The notes under the pieces are model-generated. The model saw only the letters and a list, made by a program, of their open reading frames with translations. It was not told the DNA's origin and ran no database searches. The position numbers were made by a program, and so were the translations under genes. Of a DNA stretch of 64,000 bases, positions 35,626-45,305 are shown one piece after another (the first letter of the stretch is position 1; every line of letters begins with the position of its first letter). The DNA is from JABFRG01 sp046351415 (GTDB taxonomy: Bacteria > Myxococcota_A > Polyangia > Polyangiales > Polyangiaceae). The stretch lies in contig JAXLYO010000002.1 of the NCBI GenBank assembly GCA_046351415.1, positions 124,001-188,000 of the forward strand, written 5' to 3'.

Positions 35626-37494
35626 TCAGGGGCCCGCACTGCCGAAATCGAATGCTTGACCGAAGGCGACAAAGAAGCTCACGGGGTCCACCCCGCGCGG
35701 GAGCGGACGCGTCAGGGGAATCCCGAGGTCGGCTCGGAACACGATCCGATTCAGTTGGGGAATGAGGACGCGGAGCCCCACCCCAATCCCCTGCTTCGGC
35801 CGGAAGGAACCGAAGCCGTCGAAGACGTCTCCCACGTCGTACCCCAACGCACCGCCGAAGTAGAGGGACGCAAGACGAAGCGGGCGCGTGCGATATTCCA
35901 AGTTGTAGACCCAGAAGTCGGAACCTTGGAAGAAGCGAGACGGGAAGCCGCGGAGGCGCGTGTCTCCGCCGAGCACGGTTTGCCGGTTCAAGTAGTTGCG
36001 ATAGCGACTCAAGATGCCTGCATCGAACACGAGACGGCCTGCCAAGAACCGCGGCGTGACGACGCGCGCGCGCGCTTCCCACGAAGCGTCGGCAAGGCGC
36101 GACTCCTCGGCTTCCGTCGTGGTCTCGACCGAGAAGCGCGCCAAGCCATCGCCCATGGGCGCCGTGTACTGTGCGGACCCGAAGATGCCGAGAAAGGTAC
36201 GCGTCGACCCGAGTGCTTGCGTGATCGGATAGGCCTGCACGTAGACGTCGTGACCGAGTCGGTAGTCTTCTTGAAGGCCCAGGGTTTCGAAGTCCGTGAT
36301 GCGATGAAAGTTCGTCGTGTACGTGTGGTACTGGATGACCGGGCCCGAGCGCGTATCGGTCACCGGCAGCCGCGAGCGAAAGTCTGCGGCGGCGACGGGA
36401 TCGTAGGCCGAGAGATCGAACGTACGGTAGAGACTCGACGAGTAGCCGTACGTGAAGCTGATGTCCTGCTTGTACTGCCACCCGAAAGACCGCGTGAGGC
36501 CGGCGGAGAACGACCCAAGGCGCTGCTCGTACTCGAATGGGATGCGGTCCTCCGTCTTCGTCTTCTTCGAATCGAATTGGAAGACCTTGGCATTCGAGTA
36601 GCGACGGTAGACGCTGTTCGTCCACCCGGCATCTGCGTTCCAACCCCACGGGGTGCGCGTCGTGTAAAGGGGTTGCCCGACGGAGAGAGCTCCCGTCGAG
36701 CCTTCGGGCTCTCCGCGGGCGGAATTCATGATCATGCCGACGGACGCAGATGCACCGACGTACGACCTCCCGAACCGCGGAACCGTGTATGATACACCCA
36801 GTGTATATGATTCAGGGGCGTAGAGGAACGTCCCCGAGGCGACGTGATGGATGCCGAAGAGATTCGTCTCGGACGGCTTCAGCGTCAGGGACTCGAGGCC
36901 TCCCGAGTTCGCCGCCAAGTCCCAATTGAGACGCAAGCTCCACACGTCCTTCGAAATGACGAGGATCCGCACCCGGTCAGGGGCACTTCCCTTCATCGGC
37001 ACTGCCAACCCGACCGTGACCTGCGCCGAGAGTCGCCGGAGGTTGCGTGACGTCTCATCGAGGAGAGCCTGCGAGAAGACCTGCCCATTCTCCATCAGCG
37101 CTTCTCTGCGGATGACCCAATCCTTCGACGTCGTGTGCACCGAGTTGAGGATCCGAATCGCGAAGCGCGGGAGCGGGTCACGGTCTTCGAAGACTTCGAG
37201 TCGCACGACGTCGATGCGCTCGACGTACTTCCCTTCCGGCTCCGTCTCGAGCTCGCCACCGACGGTCTTCAAGGCTTCCGCGATGGTGTCCTTCTCGTAG
37301 CCTGAATACCCCTGCTTGGAGGTCCGCGGTTCATCGGCTCGTGCAGGGCTCGTCGCGACGATACTCGAGAGCGCAGCAAGGACGAGCGCACCCTGCGCGA
37401 ACGACGAGCGACGAAGACGAGGCGAGGTACGCACGAGAGACCGCCGAGATGCTACGCGCAATCGCCCGCGCCACAAAAGGAAGAAGCGGGCCAC
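35626..37494 (-). CDS. Omp85/BamA-like outer-membrane protein
   Basis: The 622-residue protein has a signal region ending ATSPARADEP (about 53), a POTRA-like N-terminal part (about 60-205, with VIRREALMENGQVF), and a C-terminal beta-barrel of alternating strands ending in SFFVAFGQAFDF. This is the D15/surface-antigen architecture used for outer-membrane protein insertion or for secretion, but a single POTRA-like region and shorter length than BamA make it an Omp85 relative rather than the essential BamA. The start is uncertain: a GTG at 37434 would give a tighter signal peptide. No Bam lipoprotein is adjacent. Confidence 0.7.
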   Translation of the reverse strand: MARFFLLWRGRLRVASRRSLVRTSPRLRRSSFAQGALVLAALSSIVATSPARADEPRTSKQGYSGYEKDTIAEALKTVGGELETEPEGKYVERIDVVRLEVFEDRDPLPRFAIRILNSVHTTSKDWVIRREALMENGQVFSQALLDETSRNLRRLSAQVTVGLAVPMKGSAPDRVRILVISKDVWSLRLNWDLAANSGGLESLTLKPSETNLFGIHHVASGTFLYAPESYTLGVSYTVPRFGRSYVGASASVGMIMNSARGEPEGSTGALSVGQPLYTTRTPWGWNADAGWTNSVYRRYSNAKVFQFDSKKTKTEDRIPFEYEQRLGSFSAGLTRSFGWQYKQDISFTYGYSSSLYRTFDLSAYDPVAAADFRSRLPVTDTRSGPVIQYHTYTTNFHRITDFETLGLQEDYRLGHDVYVQAYPITQALGSTRTFLGIFGSAQYTAPMGDGLARFSVETTTEAEESRLADASWEARARVVTPRFLAGRLVFDAGILSRYRNYLNRQTVLGGDTRLRGFPSRFFQGSDFWVYNLEYRTRPLRLASLYFGGALGYDVGDVFDGFGSFRPKQGIGVGLRVLIPQLNRIVFRADLGIPLTRPLPRGVDPVSFFVAFGQAFDFGSAGP

Positions 37495-37534
37495 CCCAAC
37501 CGGGGCGCCCGCTCCTCACGCGCAGAGCTCGAGC

Positions 37535-38374
37535 TTACTTCTTGCCGGCCGGTTTCGCGGGCGTCGCGGGCTTCGCGGGCGTCGCGGGCTTGCCCGGAAG
37601 GGGCTTCGCTCCGCCACCACCTCCGCCACCTGCGGGAGGCGTTGCAGTCGGCGCACCGCCAGCGGCGGGCTTCGTGTTGAACTCGGGGCCGTCGATCCAG
37701 AAGCCCTTCTGTCCGAGCATCTCCATCTCACAATCCTTCTTGTGATCCGGGCCGCTCATGCCGAAAGCGTTGTCCTTCTTCGGGACGTAGTAGCGGGTCG
37801 TGCGGCCGGTCGGGAAGACGCAGGAGCCGACGAGCTTGTCCGTCGGGCACGGCTTCTTCTCGTACTTGCCCTTCATGCCTTCGCACATCGACTTGTTGAG
37901 GTCGAGGGCGTCCGCGACGCTGTAGTCGTCGCAGCTCGAGCCAATCTCTTCGCTCTTGTCGCAGCTCGCCTTGATCTTCGCTGCGTCGGGGGCCTTGCGC
38001 TCCTTCGACGTCGCGGCGGCGGGACCGTCGGTCCACTTGCCCTTCGAGAGGCTGTTCGACTCGCACTCCTTCTTCGCGTCTTCCGCGGTCATGTTCTTGC
38101 CGTTGCCAGCGTAGAACATGTGCTTGTCGCCGCTTTCCTTCGCGCAGTTGCCGAGGAGGTTCTCCTTCGGGCAGGCCTTGTCCTTCACGTACGTGCCGCC
38201 AGCTGCCTTGCAGAAGCCTTCCGCGAGACCGAGGGCGCTGCTCTTGAACTCTTCGCAGGTGCCTTCGTCGGTGTGGTCGCAGATGCCGCCCTTCGGAGCG
38301 TCGGGGTCGCCCTTCTTGCCGCAAGCGGCAACGAGCAGCGAAAGTCCCAGGCCCATCCAAAACATCTTCTTCAT
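37535..38374 (-). CDS. Cysteine-rich lipoprotein with internal duplication
   Basis: The lipobox LLVAAC gives Cys18. The mature part holds two copies of an approximately 85-90-residue module. Copy one runs from CDHTDEGTCEEF to LSKGKW, and copy two from CDKSEEIGSSCDDY to QKGFW; both share CPxxxLxGxC and KKxCE/KDCE elements. The C-terminal tail is Gly/Pro/Ala-rich, with tandem PATPAK units encoded by an 18-bp DNA repeat at about 37555-37592. The function is unknown; the stable disulfide-rich pair suggests a binding protein at the outer membrane. Confidence 0.75.
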   Translation of the reverse strand: MKKMFWMGLGLSLLVAACGKKGDPDAPKGGICDHTDEGTCEEFKSSALGLAEGFCKAAGGTYVKDKACPKENLLGNCAKESGDKHMFYAGNGKNMTAEDAKKECESNSLSKGKWTDGPAAATSKERKAPDAAKIKASCDKSEEIGSSCDDYSVADALDLNKSMCEGMKGKYEKKPCPTDKLVGSCVFPTGRTTRYYVPKKDNAFGMSGPDHKKDCEMEMLGQKGFWIDGPEFNTKPAAGGAPTATPPAGGGGGGGAKPLPGKPATPAKPATPAKPAGKK

Positions 38375-38589
38375 CAGCGGTCCTCCGGTTGAGTTCTTGA
38401 GTGAGGCCCTTCCTTGTCGGGCGCACCCACGTACGTGTGTCTGTTTCTAAATCGTCGTCGATTGACTGATGGACTCTACGTGCTCGCGCGGAAAACCTTC
38501 CTTACGTTGCACTGGTTTGCCCTTGGGTGCCGCCCGACGACGGAAACGACGGGCTGACTTATATCAGGCTTCGTCGCCCGTTTGGGAAC

Positions 38590-40659
38590 TCAAGGAAGGA
38601 GCGGCGCGATAAGGAGCGAAACGACGCTCATCACCTTGATAAGAATGGCGATTCCGGGGCCGGACGTATCCTTGAAGGGGTCGCCAACGGTGTCACCGAC
38701 GACCGCAGCCTTGTGCGCGTCAGAGCCCTTCTTGTGGCCGGGGAGGCCGCCCTTTTCGATGAACTTCTTCGCGTTGTCCCAGGCGCCGCCGCCGTTCGCC
38801 ATGAGGAGCGAAAGCGTGGCACCTACAGCCAATGCACCCGCGAGTGCACCCGCGAGGACTTCTGCACCGAACGTGAAGCCAATCGCGACGGGCGCGACGA
38901 CAGCGATCGCACCGGGCAGCATCATCTCTTTGATGGCGGCCTTCGTGGCGATGTCGACGATGGCCTTCGGCTGCGGGTCGACACCGGGCTTGCCTTCCAG
39001 GAGGCCCGGGATCTCACGGAACTGACGGCGAATCTCTTCGACGATGGCGCCTGCTGCGCGACCGACGGCGGTCATGGTCGTGGCGCCGACGAGACACGGA
39101 AGGATGGATCCGAAGAGGATCCCCATGAGCACGTTGCTGTCCGTGAGCATGAGCACGAGGGCTGCCTTGCCGCGCTCGGCGCGGGCGGCGTTCACTTCCA
39201 TGTTGAATGCAGCGAAGAGCGCGACGACGGTGAGCACCGCTGAGCCAATCGCGAAGCCCTTGCCGACGGCGGCGGTCGTGTTGCCGACGGAGTCGAGCTC
39301 GTCGGTTATCTCGCGAACCTCTTTGCCGAGGCCGGACATTTCCGAGATGCCGCCCGCGTTGTCGGCGATCGGACCGTACGCGTCGACCGTCATGACGATA
39401 GCCGTGCCCGCGAGCATACCGACCGCAGCGAGCGCGATGCCGTAGAGGCCGAGGTAGTGATTCGAGACCCAACCGCACGCGCAGATGGTGATGAGCGGAA
39501 TCGCGCAGCTCTCGAGGCCGACTGCGAGACCGCGGATGACGTTCGTACCGGGGCCCGTCATCGACGCCTCGGCAACCCGCGTGACCGGGCCCATCGAGGT
39601 GTAATAGTCGGTGACGAGGCCCACGATGGCTCCGCCCATGGCGCCCGCGGCGAGCGTGATAACCGCACCCGTGCCGATGTTGAACTTCGGAAGAACGAAG
39701 TAGGCCGCCGCGACGACGAGGAAGGGCGGCAGAATGAGCGCCAACCGGAGCACCGTCGCCGGCGCCGAGTTCTTGAGGAGACGCGTGATGAAGATGCCGA
39801 TGATGCTGACGACGAGGCCAATCGTCGCGAGCAGGAGCGGCAGCGCGACAGCGAGCCCACGAAGGTGCGACTCGGTTGCATCGGTGCCCTGCGTGACGAG
39901 GTTGACGAGCTTGTCGGTCGGAAGTGAAAGGCCGAGAGCCATCGCCGCGACGACCGCTGCGACGTAGCTCTCGTAGATGTCAGCGCCCATGCCGGCGATG
40001 TCGCCGACGTTGTCACCAACGTTGTCGGCGATGACGCCCGGGTTGCGCGGGTCGTCTTCTGGGATGTTCGCTTCGACCTTTCCGACGATGTCGGCGCCGA
40101 CGTCTGCGGCCTTCGTGTAGATGCCGCCGCCGATACGCGCGAAGAGCGCGATGCTGCTCGCGCCGACCGCGAAGGCGTGGATGACGTGGGAGAAGAGCGA
40201 GTGCTCCTTCGCGTGGAACAGGCCGTAGACGGCGCCCATGCCGATGAGACCGAGGCCGGCCACGCACAGACCCATGACCGCTCCGCCATCGAGCGCCATG
40301 AGGAGCGCGGAAGCTTTGCCGTCTTTGCGCGCGGCTTCTGCGGTGCGCACGTTGGCGTAGGTTGCGGCCTTCATGCCGAAGAAGCCGGCGAGGAGCGAGA
40401 GAAATGCGCCAGCAAGGAAGGAGCAAGCGGGGACGGCGCCGAGTTTCCAGTAGAGCAAACCGAAGACGACGAGCGCGTACCCAGCGAGCACCTTGTACTC
40501 CGTGGAGAGGAACGCCATCGCGCCTTCACGGATGAGCCGCGCAATGCGGGCCATCGTCTCGTTGCCTTCGGGTGCGGCCTTTACGCGAAAGTAAAACCCG
40601 AGCGCGACGACGAGCGCCACCACACCGGTTCCCATAGCCGCAAGATGTAGACTCTCCAC
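38590..40659 (-). CDS. hppA: Membrane-bound pyrophosphatase (ion-pumping)
   Basis: This 689-residue multi-spanning protein hydrolyses pyrophosphate and pumps cations across the inner membrane. Substrate-binding motifs are present: GGGIYTKAADVGADIVGKVE, DDPRNPGVIADNVGDNVGD and DAYGPIADNAGG. The sequence GNTTAAVGKGFAIGSA has Ala and Gly at positions that carry Lys and Thr in the potassium-independent class, so it looks potassium-dependent. I cannot tell from these motifs whether it moves protons or sodium. A GC-rich hairpin lies in the upstream leader. Confidence 0.93.
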   Translation of the reverse strand: MESLHLAAMGTGVVALVVALGFYFRVKAAPEGNETMARIARLIREGAMAFLSTEYKVLAGYALVVFGLLYWKLGAVPACSFLAGAFLSLLAGFFGMKAATYANVRTAEAARKDGKASALLMALDGGAVMGLCVAGLGLIGMGAVYGLFHAKEHSLFSHVIHAFAVGASSIALFARIGGGIYTKAADVGADIVGKVEANIPEDDPRNPGVIADNVGDNVGDIAGMGADIYESYVAAVVAAMALGLSLPTDKLVNLVTQGTDATESHLRGLAVALPLLLATIGLVVSIIGIFITRLLKNSAPATVLRLALILPPFLVVAAAYFVLPKFNIGTGAVITLAAGAMGGAIVGLVTDYYTSMGPVTRVAEASMTGPGTNVIRGLAVGLESCAIPLITICACGWVSNHYLGLYGIALAAVGMLAGTAIVMTVDAYGPIADNAGGISEMSGLGKEVREITDELDSVGNTTAAVGKGFAIGSAVLTVVALFAAFNMEVNAARAERGKAALVLMLTDSNVLMGILFGSILPCLVGATTMTAVGRAAGAIVEEIRRQFREIPGLLEGKPGVDPQPKAIVDIATKAAIKEMMLPGAIAVVAPVAIGFTFGAEVLAGALAGALAVGATLSLLMANGGGAWDNAKKFIEKGGLPGHKKGSDAHKAAVVGDTVGDPFKDTSGPGIAILIKVMSVVSLLIAPLLP

Positions 40660-40713
40660 GATTTCTCCGTTCTAGGCGGGTGTGCGCTCTAGCCGCGCGA
40701 CCCCTTAACAACA

Positions 40714-40738
40714 GACCCCCTGAGCAGGTCCTGGGGGC
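40714..40738. promoter_or_regulatory. GC-rich hairpin in the hppA/ICMT divergent region
   Basis: CCCCC (40716-40720) and GGGGG (40733-40737) enclose TGAGCAGGTCCT, forming a short stem. On the minus strand it lies within the probable 5' leader of hppA, preceded by TTTTTTGCG, and on the plus strand it is followed by CGCAAAAAA. The T-run is on the wrong side for a terminator in either direction. A leader structure is possible; no riboswitch class is recognised. Confidence 0.25.
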
Positions 40739-40825
40739 GCAAAAAACCCATTTTCCCCCCTAAGGTCAACACGCAAATTTTGCGTCTTTCGTTGGGGGGC
40801 CCGCTGTGGCATGAGAAAGGCCGCG

Positions 40826-42106
40826 ATGAGCGAGGAAAAGGCGGACGAAGCAGCAGGATCGGGAGAGACCGAGGCGAAATCCTCGCCTTCTCGTAGCAGT
40901 GCCGCGCCCAAGGCTCCGCCGCTTCCCGCAAGGTTCGAGCAAAACAGATGGAATCGCGCTTTTTGGCGCTGGCTTCCGGTGATGGCGACGCTGGCCCTTC
41001 TTGGCGTCCTCTACTTGAACCACCCGTACTATCGAGGGGACACGTTCATCCCGTGGCGCTCGTTCTATCCGGTGGTGCTCGGCGTCTGGGCGATCCTCGG
41101 CATTCCCTACTGCTACGTGACGCTGAAGCGATACGAACAGACGGGCGCAGACAAGAAGAACCCGAACGGAACGTATCGCAGCTTCTGGACGAATGACGGC
41201 GCGCTGCTGCTCACCGTGGTCTATCGCGTCATCTGGGGAAAGCGGAAGTTCCACATCTTCCGGCTGAAGCGGCTCAAGAACACCGTGCTCAGCATGGCCG
41301 TAAAGGGCTTCTTCACGCCGCTCATGATCGGCTTCGTGTCGGGGCACCTCACCTCTGTCGCCAATGCCATCGCGAAGAAGAAGGGCGTGGCGACGCTCCC
41401 GATGCTCCAGTCGAAGAACGTGACCTACGACGGCGTCATGCTGTGGGCGGGGCAAGTGAAGCGCGGCCTTCTCGCGATCATCCCCACGGGCCACGACATC
41501 GCCGCGTTCTTCGATAGTGCATCCTACACGCTTCCGAACGTGAAGTGGGGGGTCGACCTCACGTATGACACGGTCTTCATCGTCGACTGCGGCTTCGCTC
41601 TCGTCGGCTACGGCCTCGAGTCGCGCTGGTTCGGCAACAAGACGAAGAGCGTCGAGCCCACCGGGCTCGGCTGGGCTGTGGCCATCTTCTGCTATCCGCC
41701 CTTCAACAACATCCTCGGCACGTACCTCCCCTTCCAAGGAGTCTCGCGGCACATCGAGAACGAGACCTACTTGGTTGCGCTGAAGGCCGTCACCGTTGGG
41801 TTCTTCATCATCTACGCGTGGGCGACGGTTTCGTTCGGCGCGAAGTTCTCGAACCTCACGAACCGAGGCATCATCACGAAGGGCCCCTACGCTTGGATTC
41901 GTCACCCCGCGTACACGTGCAAGTGCATCGCGTGGTGGCTCGAACAAATACCGACGATCACCGCCGTCACGGCCCTCTCGCTCATCGGCCTTTGCGGCGT
42001 GTACGCGATGCGCGCATGGACCGAAGAGCGCCACCTCTCGATGGACCCCGACTACCGCGCCTACAAGAAGAAGGTGAAGTGGGCCGCGATACCGGGTTTG
42101 TTCTAA
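40826..42106 (+). CDS. ICMT-like integral membrane methyltransferase
   Basis: The C-terminal part has the signature of the isoprenylcysteine carboxyl methyltransferase/phospholipid methyltransferase family: TKGPYAWIRHPAYTCK and TEERHLSMDPDYRAYKKKV, which together form the AdoMet site. Several transmembrane helices precede it, the first at about 50-70. The N-terminal 40 residues are charged and Ala/Ser-rich. I favour the ATG at 40826, where AAAGG sits 6 bases upstream; the ATG at 40811 would add five residues. The substrate is unknown. It is divergent from hppA. Confidence 0.8.
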   Translation: MSEEKADEAAGSGETEAKSSPSRSSAAPKAPPLPARFEQNRWNRAFWRWLPVMATLALLGVLYLNHPYYRGDTFIPWRSFYPVVLGVWAILGIPYCYVTLKRYEQTGADKKNPNGTYRSFWTNDGALLLTVVYRVIWGKRKFHIFRLKRLKNTVLSMAVKGFFTPLMIGFVSGHLTSVANAIAKKKGVATLPMLQSKNVTYDGVMLWAGQVKRGLLAIIPTGHDIAAFFDSASYTLPNVKWGVDLTYDTVFIVDCGFALVGYGLESRWFGNKTKSVEPTGLGWAVAIFCYPPFNNILGTYLPFQGVSRHIENETYLVALKAVTVGFFIIYAWATVSFGAKFSNLTNRGIITKGPYAWIRHPAYTCKCIAWWLEQIPTITAVTALSLIGLCGVYAMRAWTEERHLSMDPDYRAYKKKVKWAAIPGLF

Positions 42107-42231
42107 TTCGGAAGTCCCGACCCCCCAAAAATCCGGCGCGATTCCGAATTCTTACGAAGAATTGACCGACATTCGATTCAAGCAGCACTGGAATCCACCC
42201 GAGGCGAGAGAACCTGCTATTCTGTGAGGCG

Positions 42232-43122
42232 ATGCCCCTGGAGACGAAACTCCGGCACTCCCTTTCTCTTGGACTCGCGCTTACGACGTTGCTCACGACC
42301 GAGCTCGCGTCTGCCTTTTGTCGCACGACGACCTGTCGCGAAACGTCGACCGAGAAATGCGACCCGGACGACAGTGAGCCGCCGTGCAAGAAGAAGGGCT
42401 TCCCTCTCTACTGGCGCGAGAACGGTGTGGAGTACAACTTGAACCGTGGCGGCACGAGCCAGCTTCCTCCGAAGGACGCACGCGACGCGCTCCTCAAGGC
42501 CTTCGGTAGTTGGAACGGCGTCATCTGCCCTGATGGCGGCGAGTCGGCGTTCTACCTCGTGCCCGGGCCTGAGACCGACGAGAGCGAAGTGCTCTTCAAC
42601 GAAGGCAGCAAGAACAACATCAACGTCATCTTCTTCCGCGAGAACGGCTGGCCTTACAAGGGCATCGACGGAACCCTGGCGACGACGAGCGTTTCGTTCG
42701 ACGTGAACACCGGAGAGATCTGGGACGCAGACATCGCCATCAATGCCGCCTTCAACCAGCTGACGACGACAACGACCGGGAAGAAGCATTTCGACGTCGA
42801 GTCGATCGTCGTGCACGAGGTCGGTCACTTCGTCGGTATCAATCACTCTGGCGATGCCGAAGCGCTCATGGCGCCGACGTACAACGAAGGCGACATCCGC
42901 CGATCTCTCCGCCCCGACGACAAGGCAGCCTTGTGCGACATCTATCCGCCCGGGCGTATTCCGCCGGCTGCGGACGAAGGCTGCAGCACCGGACGAAGCA
43001 CTGGCAACAAGCAGGGCGCGACACCTTGGGGCTTCGCCCTTCTCAGCATTCCCGGCCTCGTGCTCTGGCGGCGCCGACATCGCAATAAAACTAGCGTGCG
43101 ACTTCGAAGAGGTACCTCATGA
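42232..43122 (+). CDS. Matrixin-like zinc metallopeptidase with MYXO-CTERM-like anchor
   Basis: A signal peptide (about 1-28) precedes a domain with four N-terminal cysteines and a zinc motif HEVGHFVGINHS (His195, His199, His205), then ALMAPTY as the Met-turn. This is the M10 matrixin type. The C terminus has Cys, a hydrophobic helix and an arginine cluster (PWGFALLSIPGLVLWRRRHR), matching the MYXO-CTERM sorting-signal pattern of Myxococcota. The stop overlaps the next start (ATGA), so it is coupled to the Cys-rich lipoprotein. It probably acts at the cell surface. Confidence 0.85.
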   Translation: MPLETKLRHSLSLGLALTTLLTTELASAFCRTTTCRETSTEKCDPDDSEPPCKKKGFPLYWRENGVEYNLNRGGTSQLPPKDARDALLKAFGSWNGVICPDGGESAFYLVPGPETDESEVLFNEGSKNNINVIFFRENGWPYKGIDGTLATTSVSFDVNTGEIWDADIAINAAFNQLTTTTTGKKHFDVESIVVHEVGHFVGINHSGDAEALMAPTYNEGDIRRSLRPDDKAALCDIYPPGRIPPAADEGCSTGRSTGNKQGATPWGFALLSIPGLVLWRRRHRNKTSVRLRRGTS

Positions 43123-44396
43123 AACGGCTTATTTCGTTCGCGATCGTCCTGGCCACCGTCGTGTCCGTCAACGCGTGCAGCAGCGAGAAGGTCGCTCCGC
43201 AAATCTGCACGCCAGGCGACAACTCGAACTGCAACTGCAAGGCTGCGCCGGACGGCACGCCCACGGGTTCGGGCACGCGCCTCTGCCGCCCTGACGGAAA
43301 GAGCTTCGAACCTTGCCGCCTCTCGGCAACGGAAGAGTGCCCGTACGGCGAAGAGCCGACAACCGATGGCGGCACGACCGACAGCGGCACGGGCCCCGGC
43401 GACGTCGATAGCTGTCCGGGCTTCGCGACGACCATCGCGCCCGGCCTCACGAAGATCACCGGCGACACGACGAACGCAAAGGACGACTTCAACGGCAAAG
43501 ATCAAACGGCCTGCGCAACCGGCGCAGGCGTTCCCGACGTCGTCTACAAGCTCATTCCCACCGGCACGGGTCTGCTCTCCGCCGAGGTCATTCCCGACGG
43601 CGACTGGTCCCCGTCGATGACCATCCGCGAAGGCTCCTGCGAAGAGGCCGACAAACAGTTCGGTTGCGTACCTCCCGGCGAGCCGGGTCAGCGCCAAGTC
43701 TTGAAAGACCGCCCCATCGTCAAGGGGCGCGAATACTGGCTCATCATCGACGGAGCCGCCGGCCAAAAGAGCAAAGGGCCGTTCTACCTCGAGCTCAATT
43801 TCGTCACCCAAGCGATCTGCGGCGACGGAACGATCGACAGCGGCGAAAACTGCGACGATGGAAACAAAGAAGAGGGCGACGGCTGCGCCGCCAACTGCAA
43901 AGGCATCAGCGGCAACCCCGACAGCGCATCTACGTGCGGCACGACCGGCGGACAGCCCGTCCACCTCTGGGCGAAGAACGTCCCCGTCACGGGCACGGGC
44001 TCGACGGATCGCGCGCAGTTCAGCGCGACCGCGAACCCCGGCAGCGCATTCACCGGGACCAACGCGAGCTGCCAAGCCGCGAGCGGTGGCGCCGCCGCAG
44101 AAGACCACATCTACGCGGTCACGCCCCACGACACCGGCACGCTCGAGGTCAAGCTCACCGGCGCAACGTTCGACGCGATGCTCGTCGGTCGAAAGGTCTG
44201 TGGCGACCCCGCCTCGCAGTTCCAATGTACCGGAGGCCCCTGCAATCGTTGCGTCAACGCCTCGATTGGCAACAATGGCCCCGAGACCCTCACCTTCGCC
44301 GTCCAGAAGGACCAGGTCTACTCTGTCGGCGTCGATAGCGCAGCAAACGCGCCGAACACGGGTTCCTACACCATCTCGTTCACTCTCAAGCCTTGA
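43119..44396 (+). CDS. Cysteine-rich lipoprotein with DUF4215 repeat and beta-sandwich domains
   Basis: The lipobox ends VNAC (Cys20). After a Cys-rich region there is a beta-rich domain (about 125-225), then a DUF4215 repeat with GENCDDGNKEEGDGCAANC (about 240-260), and a second beta-rich domain with three extra cysteines (about 320-425). The two beta domains resemble bacterial pre-peptidase C-terminal folds by eye. The 425-residue protein follows the metallopeptidase by a 4-bp overlap and precedes a shorter paralogue, suggesting one functional unit. It could be a substrate, inhibitor or surface partner of that peptidase; this is inference. Confidence 0.78.
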   Translation: MKRLISFAIVLATVVSVNACSSEKVAPQICTPGDNSNCNCKAAPDGTPTGSGTRLCRPDGKSFEPCRLSATEECPYGEEPTTDGGTTDSGTGPGDVDSCPGFATTIAPGLTKITGDTTNAKDDFNGKDQTACATGAGVPDVVYKLIPTGTGLLSAEVIPDGDWSPSMTIREGSCEEADKQFGCVPPGEPGQRQVLKDRPIVKGREYWLIIDGAAGQKSKGPFYLELNFVTQAICGDGTIDSGENCDDGNKEEGDGCAANCKGISGNPDSASTCGTTGGQPVHLWAKNVPVTGTGSTDRAQFSATANPGSAFTGTNASCQAASGGAAAEDHIYAVTPHDTGTLEVKLTGATFDAMLVGRKVCGDPASQFQCTGGPCNRCVNASIGNNGPETLTFAVQKDQVYSVGVDSAANAPNTGSYTISFTLKP

Positions 44397-44398
44397 AC

Positions 44399-45301
44399 AT
44401 GCGTATGTCGAAGTCTCGCCATTGGTTCGCCGGTGTTGGCGCGCTCGCGCTTTTCGGCGCAGCCTTTTCTTCAACCCACTGCAGCACGCCTGAAGCAACC
44501 GGGTGCCAGCAGCTCGGCAAAGTAATCAAAGTTGGCGAGCCCGTGCTTTGCCAATGCGCCGATCGCACCGGGGGCGAAAAGACCTGCCAAGAAGACAAGA
44601 CCTTCACGCCGTGCGGGCCGTGCCCGAACAAAGTCGCGTGCCCTGATGGAAAGACCGCAGGCGAAGCGGTTACTTGCTACTGCACCGACGGCACCGAAGC
44701 GCAGCAGTACTGCGGCGACGACGGCAACCTTGGCGAGTGCAACCCGTGTCTCACGAGCGAAGGCGACGGCGGCACGAAGAAGGACGGCGGCGCCTGCAAC
44801 AACGACGGGACGCCGGACCCCGGAGAGACTTGCGACGACGGCAACAGCACCGAGACCGACGACTGCACGAGCAACTGTTTGCCGACCGTCAAGCCGAGTG
44901 GCAACAATGCGTGCCCCGGCCAACCGGTCGATGTGTGGAGTGAAGTTACCTTCCAAGGTACGACGATTGGCCTTCTGAAGAACCACGCATCGAACAAGAT
45001 CTGCGGAGCGGGCTCCACGAATGGCGGCGGAAGTCTCGATCACATCTACGCGGTCACGGCGCACAAAGGTGGCGTGATGGACGTCAAGATCACCAAGGCA
45101 GATTTCCCTCACGCGCTCTACGTCCGGAGCGACTGCGGGAACGCCGCATCGGAGATCGTGTGCGCCAACGCCCACGCAGACAAAAATGACTTGGAGTCAC
45201 TCGTCGTGCCGAACGTGAAGAGCGGCACGACGTACTACGTCATCGTCGATGGCGAAGCGAACTCAGCGGGAACCTACACGCTGAACTTGCGCATTCGCTA
45301 A
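44399..45301 (+). CDS. Cysteine-rich lipoprotein, paralogue of the preceding gene
   Basis: This 300-residue protein resembles the previous one in order: signal with lipid-type Cys (STHCS), a Cys-rich region, a DUF4215 repeat (GETCDDGNSTETDDCTSNC) and one C-terminal beta domain in which DHIYAVTAHKGGVMDVKI matches DHIYAVTPHDTGTLEVKL of its neighbour. The first ATG, 44399, is three bases after the upstream stop; a TTG at 44393 overlapping the stop is also possible. It lacks the first beta domain of its neighbour. Duplication followed by loss is likely. The next gene converges with 4 bp between stops. Confidence 0.78.
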   Translation: MRMSKSRHWFAGVGALALFGAAFSSTHCSTPEATGCQQLGKVIKVGEPVLCQCADRTGGEKTCQEDKTFTPCGPCPNKVACPDGKTAGEAVTCYCTDGTEAQQYCGDDGNLGECNPCLTSEGDGGTKKDGGACNNDGTPDPGETCDDGNSTETDDCTSNCLPTVKPSGNNACPGQPVDVWSEVTFQGTTIGLLKNHASNKICGAGSTNGGGSLDHIYAVTAHKGGVMDVKITKADFPHALYVRSDCGNAASEIVCANAHADKNDLESLVVPNVKSGTTYYVIVDGEANSAGTYTLNLRIR

Positions 45302-45305
45302 GCCG

